In this document: one piece after another, positions 8,401 through 16,511 of the stretch | How the letters are laid out: the number at the start of each line of letters is the position of its first letter | Position numbering within the stretch: the stretch's first letter is position 1 | Assembly: GCF_003234795.2 (NCBI RefSeq) | Contig: NZ_CP126268.1 | Span: 1,736,001-1,800,000 of the forward strand | Direction: 5' to 3' | Origin: Curtobacterium sp. MCLR17_032 | GTDB lineage: Bacteria; Actinomycetota; Actinomycetes; Actinomycetales; Microbacteriaceae | DNA: 64,000 nt | Position numbers and translations under genes: made by a program | Notes under the pieces: generated by a model | Seen by the model: the letters and a program-made list of their open reading frames with translations, nothing else | Told to the model about the DNA's origin: nothing | Database searches by the model: none

Positions 8401-9587
8401 CGACCACCGCGCCCACCCCGACGACCGACCACACAGCCACCCGGATGCCCTGGGCGGCGCTGGTCGCCCTCGCTGCGATCGGGTTCCTGCTGCTGTCCGC
8501 CGAGACGATGCCCGCCGGACTGCTGCCGCTGATGGCCGGCGACCTGGGCGCCAGCGAGGGCGTCATCGGTCAGTTCATCAGCGTCTGGGCCCTCGGCACC
8601 GTCGTCGTCACTGTCCCCGCGATCACCCTGACCCGCGGGATCCGTCGGAAGCCGCTGCTGCTCGCCTCGCTGACCTGCCTGGTGCTCGCGAACACGGTCA
8701 CGGCACTCTCGTCGGACGTCGTCCTGTCGCTCGTGTCCCGCTTCGTCGGCGGCGCGGCGACGGGTGTCCTGTGGGGGATGCTGGCCGCGTACGGGCGCCG
8801 GATCAGCCCGCCGACACGCGGCGGGCTTGCCCTGGCGGTCGTGTCGACCGGCGCACCGGTCGGCTTCGCGCTCGGCACACCACTCGGCGCCTGGGTCGGC
8901 GGCGTCCTGGACTGGCGGTGGTCGTTCATCGGCATGTCACTGCTCGGCATCGTCCTGCTGGTCCTCGTCGTGCTGCTCGTGCCCGACGTCGCGGGGCAGG
9001 CAGCCGGTGGACGCCTGCCCCTGCGACGGGTGTTCCTGCTGCCCGGGGTCCCGGTCGTCCTGGTCGTCATCGTCCTGTGGATGCTCGGCCACAACACGAT
9101 CTACACCTACATCGCGCCGTTCCTCCGCGACACCGGGACCGGGCTCTCGGCGGACCTGGTGCTCCTGGTCTACGGCGTCTGCTCGATCGGCGGAGTCGCA
9201 CTGACGGCAGCGCTGATCGACCGGCACCCGCGGGGGCTGCTCTGGGCGAGCCTCGGCGGGTTCGTGTCCGCCGCGGTGTTGCTCCTCGTCGGACACGGGT
9301 CGCCCGCGGTCGTGCTCGGTGCCGCCGTGCTCTGGGGGCTGACCTTCGGTGGAGCGTCGCCGCAGCTGCAGAGCGCCCTGACGATCGCCGGCGGCTCGGA
9401 GTCGGACCTCGCCAACGCGTTCCTGCCGGTCGCCTTCAACCTGGCGATCTCCGCCGCGGGCCTGGTCGGAGCGCTGCTCCTGGGGTTCTCGGGTGGGCTG
9501 GTCCTCGCGGTGTTCATGGCCGTGCTCGGGGCCCTGGCACTGGCGGTGACGATGGTCTGCCGGGGGACCTTCGCCGCTCGCGGATGA
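8397..9587 (+). CDS. MFS exporter (DHA1 type)
   Basis: A 396-residue transporter with twelve predicted helices. The opening SAETMPAGLLPLMAGDLG and VSRFVGGAATGVLWGMLAAYGRRI resemble DHA1 drug or sugar efflux proteins of the AraJ/YdhP group. The translation start is the GTG at 8397, which overlaps the regulator's stop. Co-translation with an MmyB-type regulator suggests ligand-induced export of a small hydrophobic compound. The substrate is unknown. Confidence 0.85.
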   Translation: MTTTAPTPTTDHTATRMPWAALVALAAIGFLLLSAETMPAGLLPLMAGDLGASEGVIGQFISVWALGTVVVTVPAITLTRGIRRKPLLLASLTCLVLANTVTALSSDVVLSLVSRFVGGAATGVLWGMLAAYGRRISPPTRGGLALAVVSTGAPVGFALGTPLGAWVGGVLDWRWSFIGMSLLGIVLLVLVVLLVPDVAGQAAGGRLPLRRVFLLPGVPVVLVVIVLWMLGHNTIYTYIAPFLRDTGTGLSADLVLLVYGVCSIGGVALTAALIDRHPRGLLWASLGGFVSAAVLLLVGHGSPAVVLGAAVLWGLTFGGASPQLQSALTIAGGSESDLANAFLPVAFNLAISAAGLVGALLLGFSGGLVLAVFMAVLGALALAVTMVCRGTFAARG

Positions 9588-9654
9588 CGGCCGCTCCGGT
9601 CGCTGGTCGCGGCGGCTGGTGACCGGGGTCTGAGGCCCGGCCTCTGCGATCGGC

Positions 9655-10989
9655 CTAGTACTTCGACTTCGCCGCGCAGGTCACCGTGTCGGCGGTCTGC
9701 CCGGAGACAGAGTCCGGCAGCTCGGCGGCGGACGCGCTCGGCCGGGGCGTCGCCGGAGCCGTCGTCGGGCTGCCGGCTGCGGGCGGGGTGGTGGTGCCCG
9801 ACGCACTGGCCGGAGCCGACGGTGCCGCGGTGGGCGCGTCCGGATCGCGCACCGCCGAGCGGCCGAGGCTGTCCGGCGCGAGCTGCACCGGTTCGTCGGC
9901 CTGCAGCGCCGCGGTCAGGGTGGCGGCCGGCCCCTCGGAGACCAGGACGCGGGCTGGGTCGGCGGGGTCATCGACGACCGGGAACTGCAGGAACACCATG
10001 TTGGAGAGTCCGACGGTGTTCACGGCGAGGGCCAGGCGGGCCAGGGTCGCCGGGTCGTTCAGGGTGTCCGACAGCACCATGTTCTTGAAGGCCGTGTCGG
10101 CCAGCCGCAGCACCTTGGCCGGGTTCGTGAGCGTGCCGGCGGAGACGGTCTGGCGGGCCAGCGCCGACATGAAGGTCTGCTGGTTGCTGATGCGGCCGAG
10201 GTCACTCGCGTCACCGACGCCGTGCCGGGATCGGAGGAACGCGGCGGCCTCGGCGCCCTTGAGCTCCCGGTTGCCGGGCTGCAGGTCGAGCGCCGGCGTG
10301 ACGTCGTCGTCCTTGATCGGGGTGGCGAGGCAGACCGTGACACCACCGACGGCGTCGGCCATCCGGACGACCCCGTCGAAGGTGATCTTGCCGGCGTAGG
10401 CGATCTGCAGGCCGGTGAGCTTGCCGATCGTGCTCGCGACGCAGGCCAGACCGTGCTTCTCGCCACCGCGGGAGAGTGCGGTGTTCAGCATCGCCGCGGA
10501 CGATGCCGGTGTGACGGTGCCCTCGTCGTTCGTGCATGCCGGGATCGGGACGACGAGGTCGCGCGGGAAGCTGATGACCGACATGTTGGTGTGGTCGGCC
10601 GAGATGTGCACCAGGATGTTGGTGTCATTGTTGCCGACACCGTTGCTCGCCTTCTGGTTCGCCGCGTCGTCGAACCCGGCACCCTGACCGTCGCGGGTGT
10701 CGGTCGCGACGAGCAGCATGTTCACCTCGCCGGACTGCGCCGTCAGTGCGGGCGCCTTCTTCGCCGTGGTGCCGGGCATCGCGAGCGAGACCGAGGGTTG
10801 CGCGTTCTGCAGGACCTGCCAGGTGGCGATGGCGGCGATCGAACCGGAGCCCACGACGGCGACGGCCGCGACGACGGCGATGCCCCGCAGCACGAAGCCG
10901 AACGGACTGCGGCGGGGGAGTCTGCCGTGCCGCGTGGGCGGCGCCGGGGTCGTCGACTGTTCCGCGTGCGCTCGTCCATCGTCCGACAT
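9655..10989 (-). CDS. LytR-CpsA-Psr (LCP) family cell-wall ligase
   Basis: A 444-residue envelope enzyme with a cytoplasmic N-terminus, one membrane helix (residues ~36-58, VLRGIAVVAAVAVVGSGSIAAI) and an extracellular LCP domain. Family landmarks are VNMLLVATDTRDG, MSVISFPRDLVVPIP (the arginine that contacts the lipid phosphate), the FDGVVRMADAVGGVTVCL segment, and AAAFLRSRHG with SDLGRISNQQ. LCP enzymes attach glycopolymers to peptidoglycan. The C-terminus is a Pro/Thr/Ala-rich tail of about 75 residues. A GGGAG ribosome site precedes the ATG at 10989; an upstream start at 11034 is less likely. Confidence 0.92.
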   Translation of the reverse strand: MSDDGRAHAEQSTTPAPPTRHGRLPRRSPFGFVLRGIAVVAAVAVVGSGSIAAIATWQVLQNAQPSVSLAMPGTTAKKAPALTAQSGEVNMLLVATDTRDGQGAGFDDAANQKASNGVGNNDTNILVHISADHTNMSVISFPRDLVVPIPACTNDEGTVTPASSAAMLNTALSRGGEKHGLACVASTIGKLTGLQIAYAGKITFDGVVRMADAVGGVTVCLATPIKDDDVTPALDLQPGNRELKGAEAAAFLRSRHGVGDASDLGRISNQQTFMSALARQTVSAGTLTNPAKVLRLADTAFKNMVLSDTLNDPATLARLALAVNTVGLSNMVFLQFPVVDDPADPARVLVSEGPAATLTAALQADEPVQLAPDSLGRSAVRDPDAPTAAPSAPASASGTTTPPAAGSPTTAPATPRPSASAAELPDSVSGQTADTVTCAAKSKY

Positions 10990-11078
10990 GCATCTCCCAG
11001 TACCGACCGAGAGGGGCCCCGGTCTCGCCATCATGCCGGACGGCGAGGCTCCCGACCGTCAAGACACCTGAGAGAACG

Positions 11079-11483
11079 TCAGGCGGCGGCTTCGGCGTCC
11101 TCAGGGAACAGGGTGGTCCGGAGCGTCGGGCAGTGCTCGGGGGTCGGGTGCTCGGAGATGTGGATGACCTCGTCGAGCCGGTCGCGCGCCGCCGTCAGCT
11201 CCGCCAGCTGCGTCGTGATGCGGTCGCGTTCCTGCACGAGCAGCGCGAAGGACTCGGGCGTCGCGGTACCCGCGTCGACACAGGGCAGGAGCTGGACGAT
11301 CGTGCGGCTCGGCAGTCCGGCGGCGAAGAGCTGCTGCACCAGGCGGACCCGGTCCACAGCCTCTGTCCCGTAGGTCCGCTGTCCGCTGCCGGTGCGGCTG
11401 GCGGTGAGCATCCCCTGCTCCTCGTAGTACCGGAGGGAGCGGACGCTCACCCCGGTCCGGGCGGCGAGGTCCCCGATGCGCAT
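11079..11483 (-). CDS. MerR-family regulator of the divergent SDR gene
   Basis: A 134-residue MerR protein starting MRIGDLAARTGVSVRSLRYYEEQGML, the canonical DNA-binding N-terminus. A coiled helix (LLVQERDRITTQLAELTAARDRLDEVI) for dimerisation follows. A single cysteine-proline (CPTL) near the end and one at CVDAG could bind a ligand, but there is no metal-sensor pair pattern. It is divergent from the SDR gene and the shared intergenic region holds a classic MerR promoter (11501-11532), so it very likely controls that enzyme. Confidence 0.9.
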   Translation of the reverse strand: MRIGDLAARTGVSVRSLRYYEEQGMLTASRTGSGQRTYGTEAVDRVRLVQQLFAAGLPSRTIVQLLPCVDAGTATPESFALLVQERDRITTQLAELTAARDRLDEVIHISEHPTPEHCPTLRTTLFPEDAEAAA

Positions 11484-11500
11484 GTCGTCTCCGTTCGGGC

Positions 11501-11532
11501 TTGCCCCTGACATTGATGTGAGGTCCTACCGT
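11501..11532 (+). promoter_or_regulatory. MerR-type promoter with 20-bp spacer and central dyad
   Basis: The -35-like TTGCCC (11501-11506) and -10-like TACCGT (11527-11532) are 20 bp apart, longer than the usual 17. CCTGACAT-TG-ATGTGAGG (11506-11523) is a near-perfect 8-bp dyad centred between them. A stretched spacer with a dyad is the hallmark of MerR-activated promoters, where the regulator untwists DNA. It reads toward the SDR gene starting at 11579. Confidence 0.8.
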
Positions 11533-11578
11533 AACCGAGCCGCAGCGGGACGGACCCGTTCGGCGGAAGGACACCACC

Positions 11579-12280
11579 ATGGACATCACCGGATCCGTTG
11601 CCCTCGTCACCGGGTCGAACCGCGGCATCGGACGCCACTTCGTCGAACAGCTCCTGCAGCGCGGCGCGTCGAAGGTCTACGCCACGGCCCGTCGGCCCGA
11701 ACTCGTCGACGTCCCCGGTGTCGAGGTGCTCGCCCTCGACATCACCGACCCGGCCTCGGTCGCGGCAGCCGCAGCGGCCGCTGGCGACGTCACCCTGCTG
11801 ATCGACAACGCCGGCGTCCTGTCGTCCGGCTCGCTGCTCACCGACGACCTGGCGGACGCCCGGCGCGCGGTCGACACCCATCTCTGGGGAACGCTCGAGA
11901 TGGTCCGGGCCTTCGCCCCCGTCATCGAGCGGAACGGCGGCGGCGCCATCGTCAACGTGCTCTCCGCGCTCTCGTGGTTCTCGGCACCGGGTGCGGGTGG
12001 GTACGCCATCGCGAAGGCCGCCGAGTGGAACATGACCAACGCCGTCCGGCTCGAGCTCGCCGGCCGGGGCGTGACCGTGCAGGGTCTCCACCTCGGTGCC
12101 GCGGACACCGACATGATGGCCGGCTACGACGGCCCGATGACGGACCCGGCGGACGTCGTCCGCGCCGCCCTCGACGGCGTCGAGCGGGACGCCACCGAGG
12201 TGCTCGTCGACGACTGGACCCGCATGGTCAAGGCCTCCCTGGCGGGCGACCCGGTGGACTTCACGGCGCAGATCGGCTGA
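11579..12280 (+). CDS. Short-chain dehydrogenase/reductase (SDR)
   Basis: A 233-residue classical SDR oxidoreductase. The nucleotide site is VTGSNRGIGRHF (TGxxxGIG) and the structural IDNAGV follows. The catalytic serine lies in NVLSALSWF and the YxxxK pair is YAIAKAAEW. SDR enzymes use NAD(P)H to reduce or oxidise carbonyl compounds. Control by the divergent MerR regulator suggests detoxification of a reactive carbonyl or drug-like compound. A GGAAGGACACC ribosome site precedes the ATG. Confidence 0.92.
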   Translation: MDITGSVALVTGSNRGIGRHFVEQLLQRGASKVYATARRPELVDVPGVEVLALDITDPASVAAAAAAAGDVTLLIDNAGVLSSGSLLTDDLADARRAVDTHLWGTLEMVRAFAPVIERNGGGAIVNVLSALSWFSAPGAGGYAIAKAAEWNMTNAVRLELAGRGVTVQGLHLGAADTDMMAGYDGPMTDPADVVRAALDGVERDATEVLVDDWTRMVKASLAGDPVDFTAQIG

Positions 12281-12320
12281 GCCGGTCGGCGCGCTCCGAC
12301 CGGTTCGGGACCGGGGACAC

Positions 12321-12368
12321 GACGGATGGGAGGCCCGTGGCGGCGCCGCCACGGGCCTCCCGTCCGTC
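12321..12368. terminator. Long bidirectional hairpin terminator
   Basis: A 24-bp arm starting GACGGATGGGAGGCCCGTGG pairs with its complement ending CGTCCGTC, with one mismatch and almost no loop. It separates the SDR gene from the convergent sugar-permease gene and can terminate both. Both arms hold the recurring GGGAGGCCCG motif (12328-12337, 12352-12361). Confidence 0.85.
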
Positions 12369-12397
12369 GGGTGCGTCCGTCCGTCAGCGGCGGTCGA

Positions 12398-13243
12398 TCA
12401 GCCCTTGAGACCGGCGGAGGCCATCGTGGCGACGAACTGCTTCTGCGCGACGAGGAACAGCAGGATCAGCGGCAGGGTCGCGACGACGTTGCCGGCCATC
12501 AGCAGCGACCAGTCGGTGCGTCGGACCCCCTGGAAGTTCGTCAGGCCGAGCTGCAGCGTGAAGGCGTCCTCGTTGTTGATCGCGATGAGCGGCCACACCA
12601 GGTCGTTCCACGAGCCGAGCAGCGTGAAGACCGCCAGGGTGGCGAGTGCCGGACGGGCGAGCGGCAGCACGATCCGGAAGAAGACCTGCAGGCGGCTGCA
12701 GCCGTCGATCATGCCGGCCTCCTCGAGCTCGGCGGGCAGCGAGAGGAAGAACTGGCGCATCAGGAAGATGCCGAACGCGGACGCCAGCCACGGCACGATC
12801 GCGGCGCCGAGGTGGTCGACGAGGTGCAGCCGCGCGAACATGACGTAGGTCGGGATCATGAGCAGCTGCGACGGGATCATGATCGTGGCGAGGACGGCCA
12901 GGAACCCGAAGGTGCGCCCGGGGAACCGCAGCCGGGCGAACCCGTACCCGGCGAGCGAGCACAGGACCAGGTGCGAGACGATCGCCGACGCCGAGACGAT
13001 GACGGTGTTGAGCAGCCAGTGCAGGACGTCGCTCTCGGCGAAGAGCCGCTCGTAGCCGGACAGCGTGAAGTGCGTCGGGATGAACGCCGGTGGGAACCTG
13101 TTGATCTCCGACGCGGGCTCGAGCGACGTCGTGAACATCTCGATGAACGGCACCAGGAAGAGCAGCGAGATCGGCAGCAGCAACAGGTGCCAGGGGCTGA
13201 ACGGCAGGCGTCGTCGTCGGGCGGTGGGCAGTCCGGTGGACAT
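12398..13243 (-). CDS. Sugar ABC transporter permease (MalG type)
   Basis: A 281-residue inner-membrane permease with six predicted helices. The cytoplasmic EAA loop reads EEAGMIDGCSRLQVFFRIVL, matching the EAAxxDGAsxxqxFxxixLP pattern that docks the ATPase. The end (FVATMASAGLKG) is characteristic of CUT1-family MalG-like subunits. It is the last gene of a three-gene import operon with the MalF-type permease (one-base overlap) and the solute-binding lipoprotein. No ATPase gene is present; CUT1 systems in actinobacteria often share one encoded elsewhere. Confidence 0.92.
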   Translation of the reverse strand: MSTGLPTARRRRLPFSPWHLLLLPISLLFLVPFIEMFTTSLEPASEINRFPPAFIPTHFTLSGYERLFAESDVLHWLLNTVIVSASAIVSHLVLCSLAGYGFARLRFPGRTFGFLAVLATIMIPSQLLMIPTYVMFARLHLVDHLGAAIVPWLASAFGIFLMRQFFLSLPAELEEAGMIDGCSRLQVFFRIVLPLARPALATLAVFTLLGSWNDLVWPLIAINNEDAFTLQLGLTNFQGVRRTDWSLLMAGNVVATLPLILLFLVAQKQFVATMASAGLKG

Positions 13244-14193
13244 CAGGGCGTGCTCCTTCCGGCGCGACGCTGCGCGACCGTGACGATGACCGTGGTGACG
13301 AGGGTGAGGAAGAACAGGCCGTAGGCGATGGCGGAGCCGTAGCCGAACTGCAGGTTCTGGAACGCGACCTTCCACAGGTGGTAGACGATGGTCTGCGTCG
13401 CGTCGAGCGGCCCGCCCCGGGTGGTCGCGTAGACCAGGTCGAAGAGCTGCACCGCCTGCAGGGTCTGGTAGATCGCGACGAACGTGGTGACCGGTGTCAG
13501 CTGCGGCCACACGACCCGCCAGAAGGTCTGCCACGCGTTCGCGCCGTCGATGCGGGCGGCCTCGATCACCTCGCCGGGGACGTCCTGCAGCGCGGCGAGG
13601 TAGATCACCGTCGTGAACGCCGCCTGGCCCCAGAGGGACATCACGATGATGACGAGCATCGCCTCGCTCCGGTCCTCGAGCCAGCCCTGCTGCGGCAGGT
13701 GCAGGACCCGGAGGACGTTGTTGACGATGCCGAACTGTGGGCTGAACAGGTAGGTGGTGAGGATGCCGGTCGCTGCCGCGGAGGCCACGAACGGGACGAA
13801 GACGGCCGTGCGGTACAGCCCGATGAACCGGATCTTCCGGTTCAGGGCCACCGCGAGGAACAGCCCGAGCAACAGCGACGCCGGCACGAACAGGACCGTG
13901 TAGAGGCCGGTGTGCAGGACGGCGGCGCCGAGCGAGGCATCGGTCACCAGGTCCTGGTAGTTCTGCGTGCCGACCGGGGTGGCCGGGCTGAAGCCGTCCC
14001 AGCTCTGGAACGAGAGGACGAGCGCCCACACCCCGGGGAAGACCGTCAGGCCGAGGACGATGGCGAGCGCGGGGGCGACGAACCCCCACCCGGCTGCTGC
14101 CTCCCGCCGGGAGCGGGCGGACCGCCGCCGGGCCGCGGCCTTCGCGGGAGTCTGCTCCCGCGGCTTCGGAGGCTGGATCGTGGAGGTGGTCAT
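13243..14193 (-). CDS. Sugar ABC transporter permease (MalF type)
   Basis: A 316-residue permease with a basic N-terminal tail (~35 residues, rich in Arg/Ala) and about six membrane segments. The EAA loop is GEVIEAARIDGANAWQTFW, and the segment LFDLVYATTRGGPLDAT is typical of UgpA/MalF-like CUT1 subunits. It pairs with the MalG-type permease to form the transmembrane channel for a sugar. The stop overlaps the downstream start by one base (TGATG). Confidence 0.92.
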   Translation of the reverse strand: MTTSTIQPPKPREQTPAKAAARRRSARSRREAAAGWGFVAPALAIVLGLTVFPGVWALVLSFQSWDGFSPATPVGTQNYQDLVTDASLGAAVLHTGLYTVLFVPASLLLGLFLAVALNRKIRFIGLYRTAVFVPFVASAAATGILTTYLFSPQFGIVNNVLRVLHLPQQGWLEDRSEAMLVIIVMSLWGQAAFTTVIYLAALQDVPGEVIEAARIDGANAWQTFWRVVWPQLTPVTTFVAIYQTLQAVQLFDLVYATTRGGPLDATQTIVYHLWKVAFQNLQFGYGSAIAYGLFFLTLVTTVIVTVAQRRAGRSTP

Positions 14194-14203
14194 GTCGTGG
14201 CTC

Positions 14204-15544
14204 CTAGCCCTGTCGCAGTGCCTTGTCGGCGGCGACGGTCGCCTGCCGCAGCGCCTCGGTGGGGGTGCCCTCGCCCTGGAGGACCCGGGCCACCCCGTTG
14301 CCGACGGCTTCGGACAGGCCGTTGTACCCGGGCACCGTCGGTCGTGCCTGCCGCGCGTTCGCGGAGTTGGCCTGCATGACGTCGAGCCCCGGCAGCGCGG
14401 CGACCTGCTTCCGGAACGCGGCGCTGGAGGTCTCGCTCGAGCGGAGCGGCAGGTTGCCGACGGCCACGTTGAACCGCTCGTCCTGCTCCGCCGAGGTCAG
14501 CCAGCGGGTGAACTCGGTCGCCCAGTGCGCACGGTTCACGTCCTCGTTGTCGAAGACGGTCCAGAGGTCCGGGCCGGACACCGTCTGGTGGTCGCCGTCG
14601 GTGCCCGGCAGCTGCACGACGCCGTACGAGGTCTTCGCGGTCTGCAGGGCGGAGAGCTGCCACGGCCCGGAGGTGATCATCCCGATCCGGTCGCTCGCGA
14701 AGAGCTGCGCGGCCTTCGTGTCCGTCTGGTCCAGGTAGACGCTGCGGTCGTCGACGGCCATGCCGCGGAGGAACGCGACCGCCCGCACACCGGCCTCCGA
14801 GTCGAACGCCGACCGTTCGCCGTCCTCACTGAGGATCGCGCCGCCGTTCTGCCACAGGTGGGGCCACAGCTGCCAGGTCGTCTCCTCGCTGCCGGACACC
14901 GAGTAGCCGTACCCGTAGGTGTGGCTGTCGGCGTCGGTCAGCCGCTTCGCCGCGCGTCGGAAGTCGCTCCAGGTCCAGTCCGCGGTCGGGTAGGCGACAC
15001 CGGCCCGGTCGAACACCGTCTTGTTGTAGAGCAGGGAGATGTTGTCGACGACGGCCGGGAACCCGATCACCTTGCCGCCGGTCGGCTGCGCGGTCGCCCG
15101 GGCCGCCGACGAGAACTCGTCCCACCGCACCTCCGGGTCGGACACCACGTCCCGCAGGTCGAGCGTGCGACCGGAGCGTTCGAGTTGGCTGGCCCAGGAC
15201 CCGAACGTGTAGGAGACGTCGGGGGAGTCGTGGCCGGCGAAGGACGCCGCGAGCTTCTGGAGCAGCTCCTCCGTGGACGACGAGCCGGCGGACATGTCGA
15301 TCGTGACGTTCGGGTGCTCGTCCTCGAACTCGGTGACGAGCCGCTGCAGGAGCTTCTCGGCCTGGTCGCTCTGCCCGGACCACATCGTGATGGTGACCGG
15401 CGCGTCGACGTCGAGCACGGTCGCGCCCGGGGTGGCGCAGCCGCTGAGCATCGTCGTCGTGACCGCGAGCGCGATCCCGAGGACGGCACCCCGCAGTCGT
15501 CTGGTCCGTGGTCGGCGGGTGGACGTGCGTCGTGGTGTCGGCAC
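14204..15544 (-). CDS. Extracellular sugar-binding lipoprotein
   Basis: A 446-residue ABC solute-binding protein, first gene of the operon. It has a twin-arginine-rich start, a hydrophobic signal and the lipobox LSGC at residue ~35, so it is lipid-anchored outside. VTITMWSGQSDQAEKLLQRL opens the mature periplasmic-binding fold, and GFPAVVDNISLLYNKTVFD and MITSGPWQLS are typical of SBP family 1 (oligosaccharide binding). The start is GTG at 15544, with AAGGAG six bases before it. Context with GH36 suggests an alpha-galactoside such as raffinose or melibiose. Confidence 0.92.
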   Translation of the reverse strand: MPTPRRTSTRRPRTRRLRGAVLGIALAVTTTMLSGCATPGATVLDVDAPVTITMWSGQSDQAEKLLQRLVTEFEDEHPNVTIDMSAGSSSTEELLQKLAASFAGHDSPDVSYTFGSWASQLERSGRTLDLRDVVSDPEVRWDEFSSAARATAQPTGGKVIGFPAVVDNISLLYNKTVFDRAGVAYPTADWTWSDFRRAAKRLTDADSHTYGYGYSVSGSEETTWQLWPHLWQNGGAILSEDGERSAFDSEAGVRAVAFLRGMAVDDRSVYLDQTDTKAAQLFASDRIGMITSGPWQLSALQTAKTSYGVVQLPGTDGDHQTVSGPDLWTVFDNEDVNRAHWATEFTRWLTSAEQDERFNVAVGNLPLRSSETSSAAFRKQVAALPGLDVMQANSANARQARPTVPGYNGLSEAVGNGVARVLQGEGTPTEALRQATVAADKALRQG

Positions 15545-15585
15545 CGAGAACTCCTTCGTCGAACGGTGGGATGCGTCGTGGAGGC

Positions 15586-15615
15586 ATACTGTGTGTTTTT
15601 GAGCAGTTGTCGCAA
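15586..15615 (-). promoter_or_regulatory. Candidate promoter/operator of the sugar operon
   Basis: On the minus strand, TTGCGA (15615-15610) and CAGTAT (15591-15586) are separated by 18 bp, an acceptable sigma-70-type promoter for the binding-protein gene at 15544. The spacer holds the AT-rich run TTTTTGAGCAG. TTGAGC recurs at about 15642, close to the regulator gene. These copies could be sites for the adjacent DeoR-type regulator, but the dyad is weak. Confidence 0.4.
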
Positions 15616-15659
15616 TGAACGACCAGAAACGCGCAGTCCAGTTGAGCGAAAGGGAATCC

Positions 15660-16511
15660 GTGACGCACTTCCTCGAGTCCGCCCGGTCTCTGCAGTCCGG
15701 GTCGTCGAAGCGGTCCAGCCGCAAGATCGCGATCATCACGGCCGTCCGCGAACGTCGGAGCATGGGCCTGGACGACCTGGTCCGGGCGTTCGGCGTCTCC
15801 CCGGCGACGATCCGACGGGACCTCGCCGACCTCGAGGACCAGGGGCTCCTGGCCCGGACCCACGGTGGAGCGCGGACCCTGCCGGCGTCCGAGGTGCCGG
15901 TCGGGTTGCGTGATGCGCAGTACCGCGAGGCGAAGACCCGCATCGCCCGGTGCGCCGCGACCCTGCTGCCCGAGGGGCCGTGCGTGGTGGCGATCGGCGG
16001 CGGCACCACCGCCGCCGGGGTCGCACGTGCCCTGATGTTCCGGAACGACCTGACCGTGGTCACGAACTCGGTCACGACGGCCTCCGAGATCGGCGGACGG
16101 CCGAACCTCACGGTGGTCGTCACCGGCGGTGTCGTCCGGGGACACTCCCTGGAACTCGTCGGTGCGCTGGCCGAGAGCACGTTCAACGCGGTGACCGTCG
16201 GGACGGCGATCCTCGGCATGGACGGCGTCAGCGCGGCGGGCGGGGCGACGACCCACGACGGCACCGAGGCGCGGACGAACAGCGTGATGGCACGGCGGGC
16301 CCAGCGGGTCGTCGTGGTCGCCGACTCGTCGAAGATCGGTCGCGTCACCACCGCCTGGGTCGCCGGGCTCGACGACGTCGACGACCTGGTCACGGACGAC
16401 GCGGCGGACCCGGACGAGCTCGACCGCATCCGTCGGCACGGCGTCCGGGTGCACACCGTCGCGGTGCCCGGGCTCCCCGGTGCCCCGGTGACCGTGGGGT
16501 CACCGCACTAG
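15660..16511 (+). CDS. DeoR/GlpR-family sugar-operon regulator
   Basis: A 283-residue repressor. The N-terminal HTH (RRSMGLDDLVRAFGVSPATIRRDLADLEDQGLL) ends with THGGAR, the DeoR signature. The C-terminal sugar-phosphate sensor shows AIGGGTTAAGVAR, VVTNSVTTASEI and VVVVADSSKIGRV, as in GlpR/DeoR proteins. GTG at 15660 is chosen because AAAGGGA lies just upstream; an in-frame ATG at 15615 lacks a ribosome site. It is divergent from the ABC operon and overlaps the convergent GH36 gene by four bases, so it probably governs both. Confidence 0.88.
   Translation: MTHFLESARSLQSGSSKRSSRKIAIITAVRERRSMGLDDLVRAFGVSPATIRRDLADLEDQGLLARTHGGARTLPASEVPVGLRDAQYREAKTRIARCAATLLPEGPCVVAIGGGTTAAGVARALMFRNDLTVVTNSVTTASEIGGRPNLTVVVTGGVVRGHSLELVGALAESTFNAVTVGTAILGMDGVSAAGGATTHDGTEARTNSVMARRAQRVVVVADSSKIGRVTTAWVAGLDDVDDLVTDDAADPDELDRIRRHGVRVHTVAVPGLPGAPVTVGSPH

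Noticed and set aside
15615..16511. ATG 15615 as start of the DeoR-type regulator
   Set aside because: No ribosome site, and it lies in the likely promoter. GTG 15660 has AAAGGGA.
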